64,000 nt of DNA from Orbilia blumenaviensis (taxonomy: Eukaryota; Ascomycota; Orbiliomycetes; Orbiliales; Orbiliaceae): NCBI GenBank assembly GCA_036872755.1, contig JAVHNS010000005.1, positions 496,001 through 560,000 on the forward strand. The letters run 5' to 3'. Every line of letters starts with the position of its first letter. Positions within the stretch are counted from its first letter, which is position 1. Shown here piece after piece: positions 58,429 to 64,000 of the stretch. The notes under the pieces are model-generated. The model searched no databases. It was given only the letters and a program-made list of their open reading frames with translations, and was not told the origin of the DNA. The translations under genes and the position numbers were made by a program.

Positions 58429-59616
58429 ATCGATGATACAAAATCCTACCCGTGACTCTAAGGCACACAGGTCGAAACGGGCTCAAGGATACATACCTTG
58501 CGGTACTGTCTAGGTGGCACATGGGACTTTATTCCTTTCGTACTTTTACTACTTATTTTGCGGTTTGGACTACTTGATCAATTGACCCTTCGATCCGGTG
58601 CATGTATGTACTTACAAGTACAAGGGGTAAACCAGAAGGCCCCTGTATAAGGTTCCTTTCAACAAGGCCATGACAGACTGTTACCACAAACACATTATCT
58701 GTTAGCTTCAAGCAAAATAAAACTTTATTACTATCTATTCGGACTACCAAAATTCCTTCAATAAATAATAAAGAAATCTTAGGGGAGAAAGAAGTTGTGC
58801 CTAACAGCGACCGATTTCTAGCTCGGCTACAGTTGCGTTGTTGCATTGTCTTGTGATATCTGGGATGTTCCTAGAAGCACTATCAACTCCAGACCCAAAT
58901 GTAACCTACTTTGCAACATCCTCCAACATCGCAACAATTTACGATAATTCTCCTGCCATGCTGTTGAAATTAATTAACTGTTTCCATTAGGTTGCCTAAT
59001 ACCACGGTACGGAGCTCCCATGGTTCCAAAGATAGCCCAGCGGAAGGATGAGTATCGATAAAGTAGCCGTGTTAGTTTGTTGCATTTTAGCGCTAGGGCT
59101 AGTCATGAACCAGCAAGCGCCTGGAATACCCTTTTGAAACGGATTCCAAAGCAATACACGAAGACTCGCTTACAGACCATTTGCGGGAAATTCGAGCCCA
59201 ATATCTAATTAAATTTGAAGGCACATAAAATAGATTACGATGGAAAGAGGAAGCTTATTAAAATATCAAATTTCTTTTGATTTCAATATACAGAGTAAAT
59301 AGTGGTAGTAGTAACAAGTACAATAGAAAATAAAGACCCAAGCCCAGTCGCTATGCAAAGGAGTGTATCCGGTGAGTATTGTAGTACAAAAAAGTTCAAA
59401 TCCAGCAGATAGAATAAAAATCAGGCTTCAAGAATATCTGCTGTCTATATGCAGGTCGTAGATATTATTAGGTCTTGCCATGTCCAGTTCCGCGCTGTAG
59501 GGCGGAGGCAAGGTAGAATGTATCATGCAATTGGTGACAGTTATAAAAGAAATGCGAGACCAATGTTAATATACGGTCTTTGAAAACACAATCAAGTCAT
59601 AAAGGAAAGTTTAGGT
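58429..59616. other. Intergenic region
   Basis: It lies between convergent genes and should hold both 3' ends. No other feature was recognised. Confidence 0.5.
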
Positions 59617-61893
59617 TTAAGCCATGATCAAGGCAGTGAGACCGATGACACCGGCAAGCATGACGGTGCTGAAGGCCCTAAAGGAAGAAGCGGCGCCAGT
59701 GGCGATTGGTGGTCTTGGAGCAGTGGTGTTAGCCGCAACTGGAACAGTTGGGTAAGCAGTGACCATGGTAGATGGAGCGTATTCAACTGGAGGAGTATTG
59801 TATTCAGCTGGAGTAGTGGCTTCAGCTGGGATAGTAGCTGGGACGGTAGCTGGAGCAGTTGGTGGGACGTATGGAGGCGCAGTGATGGTTCCTGGAACAA
59901 GAACTGGCTTAGATGGCTCGGTAGTGACAAGCTTGACTGGGCAGACAGTGACAGTCTTGACAACGGTCTCAGTGGTGTAGCTTGGAACATATCCTGGCTT
60001 GTTGGTCTCCTCTGGTGGGGCAGTTGTGCATGGAACAACGACAGTGGTAGAGATGGTGACGGTAGAAGCGCCAGTGGTGACTGGTGGAAGAGTGACATAG
60101 GTAGGAACGCAGGTAACAATGGCTGGATTCTCTGGGATGTGCTCAGCGCAAAGACCTTGCATGTACTCGAGAGCCTTGGAAACTTCGTCGTCATCAACAC
60201 CCCAGGCCTCAACGCACTCAGCGACGCTCTTGATGTACTCTGGGTTGGGGCAAAGACACTTGACATCACCGCTGTTAATGCACGAGGTGATCTTGGTCCA
60301 GGTCTCCATACATTGTGGGAGGACTGGTGGGCATCCGGTCTCAACTGGAACGCTGGGCAAGGTAGTGTAAACATCAGTTCCAGATGGGGGGACAGTCTCA
60401 GTCTCGCTTGGGGAGGGAGTCTCGTATGGGATGCTGGTATTGGCTGGTGGGACGTAGACATCAGTGGGTGGAACATAGACATCAGTGGTGCTTGGAACAT
60501 CCTCAGAGGTAGTTGGGACGGCTTCGGTAGGAGTGCAAGAGGCTTCAGTGCATGGGGTTTCACCAGTGGTAGTTGGGACAGCCTCAGTAGCGGTGCAGGA
60601 AGCCTCAGTGCATGGAGCCTCGTCGGTAGTAGTTGGAACAGCCTCAGTAGCAGTGCAGGAGTACTCGGTGCATGGAGCTTCATCTGTGGTGGTTGGAGCG
60701 GGCTCGGTAGCAGTGCAAGATGCCTCAGTGCAAGGAGCTTCATCGGTAGTGGTTGGGACAGGCTCAGTAGTAGCACTGCAGGAGGCCTCAGTGCATGGAG
60801 CCTCATCAGTGGTTGTTGGGACGGCTTCAGTGGTAGCGGTGCAAGAATACTCGGTGCATGGGGCTTCATCGGTGGTGGTTGGAACAGCTTCAGTAGCAGT
60901 GCACGAGTACTCGGTGCATGGAGCCTCATCGGTAGTAGTTGGAGCAGGCTCAGTAGCAGTGCAAGAAGCCTCAGTGCAAGGAACCTCGTCGGTAGTAGTC
61001 GGTGCAGGCTCGGTGGTAGCACTGCAGGAGGCTTCAGTGCATGGAACATCCTCAGTGGTTGTTGGAGCGGGTTCAGTAGTGCTATCAGTAGCGGTGCAAG
61101 AGTACTCGGTGCATGGAGCTGGCTCGGTGGTGGTTGGGGCTGGCTCAGTGGTGCTATCGGTAGCAGTGCAAGAGTACTCGGTGCATGGAGCTGGCTCAGT
61201 GGTAGCCGGGACAGGTGCAGAAGTAGTGCTGGGCTTGTCACAACGGAACTTGATGTGATGGATATTGAACTTGCACTTCTTCTTGTTCTTGGAGCTCTTG
61301 TGGATCTTGCACTTCACGCTCTTGGCTCCACCGCACTGGGTGTTCTTGATAGGGGTGATACCAGTTCCACAGGTGCTGACGTGCTTGCAGCTGGAACCGT
61401 CGGGCATGCCATAGTGGAATTCAATGACGGACTCATACTCCAAAGAGATATCGAACTCATCAACGGAGAACTTCTTGTTGCACTTGATCTCATTGCTGTA
61501 GGTCTCTGGCTCAACGTAGGAGGAAGCACACTTGCTCTAATGGGGCTGTTAGCAATCTATTCAAAGGGGAGATACATTGTTTACTGTTTTACTTACTCCA
61601 GTACCACGACCCGATCTCCTTTGAAGCTTGCTCTTCTGGCACTTGTATCCAGAAAAGTCAAAGTCGTCATACTTTGGCAAATCACCGTCTGGAGCATCAG
61701 AGAAATCGTATCCAGTGTTCTGCTGTGGGGTACACCTCTCATTGGAGTATGCTGGAGGCTCGAACTTATCACGTCCACCGCATGACTTGCCACCACAGTC
61801 GTAGCTGTTGAATGGTTGTGTCCAGTCGATGTAGGTAGCGGAAACTGCCTGGACTGCAGCAAGAGCTCCGAGGATCTGAATAGCACCCTTCAT
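59617..61893 (-). CDS. mad1: MAD1-type adhesin, repeat-bearing, CFEM-like and GPI-anchored
   Basis: Exon 1 is 61597-61893 and exon 2 is 59617-61536, with a 60-nt intron (GTAAGT, ATTAG), giving 738 residues. A signal peptide (ending A-V-S-A-T) precedes an N-terminal domain of ~185 residues with D-C-G-G-K-S-C-G-G and many more cysteines. Residues about 206-455 hold some eleven ~20-residue repeats of the form C-T-E-[YA]-S-C-[TS]-A-T-E-x-x-P-T-T-T-[DE]. Residues about 499-572 contain eight cysteines in CFEM-like order (including C-L-C-P). A Thr/Pro region and a hydrophobic C-terminus preceded by small residues (G-A-A-S-S) indicate a GPI anchor. The order matches MAD1 adhesins of Metarhizium and their nematode-trapping-fungus counterparts, which mediate attachment and affect life-style switching. 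Long open frames in other registers over the repeats are shadows. Confidence 0.85.
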
Positions 61894-63819
61894 TTTGAAT
61901 GCGTTGATAAAATAGACTTAAGAGTTATAAACTGTTGTAATGATAGACTCGAAATTCAAAACTCGGTATGTAATGATTGTTCAAAAAAACTGTCTGGCCA
62001 AGCAGAAAATATTAAAAAATGGCACAGCCAGGAAGTATGAGAAGATCGAAATGTGTGTTGAAGTTGTTGGAAATTGGAAAAAAAGAGGTTGAGCGAGTGT
62101 CACTGCACAAGCAGCCAAATAACAGTGCAGTATAAAGAAAAATAAAACAACGAAGGTCGGAATGATGCAAAGAGGAAAACGCTTGGGAGAGGAAGGAATA
62201 GAAACGTTTGTGAGGGTTGGACTCTATGCGTCTTAAGTACATGATGCTACTGCATCGGTGCAGTCTGTTCTGATAGATGTCCAACCGAAACAAGCAATAA
62301 TACAGGTACTATTTTAGTGCCGGCCCTGCCCTGCCCTGACAGTGAGGCTTGCAGGGGAGTTTCACGCCCTTCTGGCCTAGGAACGATGCGTCCACACAAA
62401 GGCCCCCGACATGGGTAAGGTGGTGCTCGCATCTGGCCGGCCAATCCAAGTAGCTTGGTGCTCAGCCGCCCCACAGAGGCCATGCCCTATGGTTTTGTTC
62501 CTGCAGAAAAAGCACAATGAATCCCTCCCTTTTCGGCCGTTTGAGACTACTAGCTCGTTTGATGTTATCTCAGACACGCCTTGGCACTGCTAAAGAGACC
62601 GCAAAATTTTTTGGACGTGTGCCCCTGAGCCATCTGATTTGCCGGCTGGTTAGCACAGCGCGGTCATCAACAGGCGCTCAGAACGGGCAGCGGCACTCCG
62701 AGACTTTGCAGAGGCAAATGATTCTGCAGGAGCGCAAAAAGTTGATGTTGTGCAGGCTCCCACTCGCTTTGACAGTTGGGCGCCGCCTTCCCGCATAAAA
62801 TCACCCGGACACATACCCCGTATCTTGTACATACATGCATTCATTCAGTCATCGACAAAGTTCAGTGCCTGTATGCGGTCATTTCCATAGTAATTTTACA
62901 AGATTACAATATAGCACTGTTAAGTCGGACTCGTATCGTTGTTCCCACATTTCCTTCGACTCCATCAGACGGAATTGCACTGGGATTACCATATAATGGC
63001 AACGAAAATACTAGGCTCTTACGTTGGAGAAGCATTCCAACTTCCAAATCCGATAGTTAACGCCGATGTGTCCCCGCTTAGTAGTTGAGCGCCAAGTTGG
63101 CGTCAATCAGATCACTGTGGCCTGGCCCATAAAGCCAATTGACAACGACCCCGGACATTCCCACCAAAAATAGTTTTGGAACACAACAACCTAGCCAACG
63201 TGAACAATCCTGTTTAATTTCGACCCGCGTCTATAGAAAAATTGCCTATTATCAAAAAATCTTGATAAGAGTCGGTTCTATCTACAAGCATTCCCAAAGA
63301 GGGAATTTTAATCTATTAAGATTGCGTTGGAGAACACCGAAGGACAGTTCCGATGACATCGGTACTTAGTATCACGAGATATAGCACTGCCTTTACGACG
63401 GAGGAACCAGTCTTGTTCCGTGGATCGAATAGAACTGCGGAGGAAGCCCCTGAGAGGCTTGGGGGGGAAACCGCTTACCGACTCCTTTTCGAGATTTTCG
63501 CTTTCCCATACCCGAAGGGTGGAAGTCTGTCTTTCCGGCGAGACAGTCAGCCAGCCATGTATATCATTGTACATGTTTCGTTCTCAATCTAGAAATTCTG
63601 ATACGGTAGGTTTGCCGCATGAATTCCTCCACCCTTTTCTGGAATCAAACTCGGTGAATACATCGAAAAGACCAATTGTATGTAGTCAGGCTTACGAATG
63701 CAGTGTAACTGTACCAGATAACACTTATGATCAAGTAGGCCCTGTGATATCAGCTACGTCCCTTTCATGCATGGCAATTCCAACTAAAAGAAAAATTGTT
63801 TTCATGCCATCTTGGCCTT
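61894..63819. other. Intergenic region
   Basis: It holds the adhesin promoter. Frames at 62377-62844 on both strands are short and unsupported. A CCTGC tandem patch lies near 62325-62337. Confidence 0.5.
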
Positions 63820-64000
63820 CTAACGGACAGTCGGAATGTTTGCCGCTCTTTCAAAAATGTTTTCGAGCTCCACAACATCTCCTTTGTCCATCTTGCCGAC
63901 AGCCGGAGCAAGGGCCCCGCGATCTTCCAACGGGTTGGCTAAATTATCAGGAAAATACAGGCCCCACCATTTTGTTTGAACCAGCGCCCGCCAGTGGGAA
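63820..64000 (-). CDS. 3' end of an unidentified gene, cut by the window edge
   Basis: Reading the minus strand inward from 63999 gives 59 sense codons and a TAG at 63820-63822. The peptide looks like real protein: K-W-W-G-L-Y-F-P-D, then P-L-E-D-R-G-A-L-A-P-A-V-G, and an amphipathic V-V-E-L-E-N-I-F-E-R-A-A end. No start or domain is visible in the window and I do not recognise the family. An intron within the stretch is not needed. The 5' part lies beyond position 64000. Confidence 0.5.
   Translation of the reverse strand, partial: SHWRALVQTKWWGLYFPDNLANPLEDRGALAPAVGKMDKGDVVELENIFERAANIPTVR

Noticed and set aside
59628..61241. Second minus-strand frame of 537 codons within the adhesin
   Set aside because: A Leu/Pro-rich frame-shifted reading of the same repeats, a consequence of repeat periodicity.
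60139..61785. Long plus-strand open frame (548 codons) over the adhesin gene
   Set aside because: It is the antisense image of in-frame repeats; its product is a Gly/Ser/Trp repeat with no start context, while the minus strand has signal peptide, Cys pattern, intron and GPI tail.
62640..62700. tRNA A-box-like GGTTAGCACAG segment
   Set aside because: No B box follows within tRNA distance.

Overview
The window is nuclear DNA of a filamentous ascomycete (Pezizomycotina). Genes are sparse (about one per 3 kb), and most carry short introns of about 58-215 nt with GT..AG ends and recognisable CTAAC/CTGAC branch sites. Several encoded proteins are threonine-rich fungal cell-surface proteins. The most telling gene is an ortholog of the MAD1-type adhesin. 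Together with two secreted proteins built almost entirely of T-E-T repeats, it suggests an orbiliomycete (the nematode-trapping fungi group). That placement is an inference from protein style, not from a search.

Layout. 1-5.5 kb: a BTB/POZ protein with an ambiguous 3' end, then non-coding DNA. 5.5-8.2 kb: a large STAND-N-terminal/TPR/ankyrin protein. 8.2-12.4 kb: a poly-G tract, then a divergent pair, a RapZ C-terminal-like protein (-) and a four-TM membrane protein (+). 13.5-16.1 kb and 24.7-26.1 kb: two related secreted T-E-T-repeat proteins (-) about 8.6 kb apart, with mostly non-coding DNA between them. 21.9-29.8 kb: three very small cysteine-rich proteins with one shared cysteine pattern and one unrelated Cys-tailed protein. 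30.1-31.8 kb: an AAAP amino-acid permease. 33.5-34.0 kb: an inverted-repeat/hairpin element. 35.7-36.9 kb: a single-pass surface protein. 41.2-47.4 kb: two MFS transporters (DHA1 drug/polyamine type and monocarboxylate type). 49.9-53.1 kb: a 981-residue Ser/Thr stalk protein ending in three chitin-binding hevein (CBM18) modules. 55.4-58.4 kb: a tandem pair of peptidase-inhibitor-I66-like beta-trefoil genes with identical intron positions. 59.6-61.9 kb: the MAD1-like, GPI-anchored, CFEM-containing adhesin. The right edge cuts through the 3' end of an unidentified minus-strand gene.

Functionally the window is dominated by cell surface and exterior: at least five secreted or anchored proteins (two T-E-T proteins, the TPGN surface protein, the chitin-binding stalk protein, the adhesin) plus three transporters. 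The cytosolic inhibitor pair and the STAND/ankyrin protein are plausible defence or recognition genes. No rRNA, convincing tRNA, CRISPR, intact transposon or secondary-metabolite core enzyme was seen. All multi-exon models below were assembled by hand from splice signals and reading-frame continuity; total coding lengths were checked to be multiples of three.
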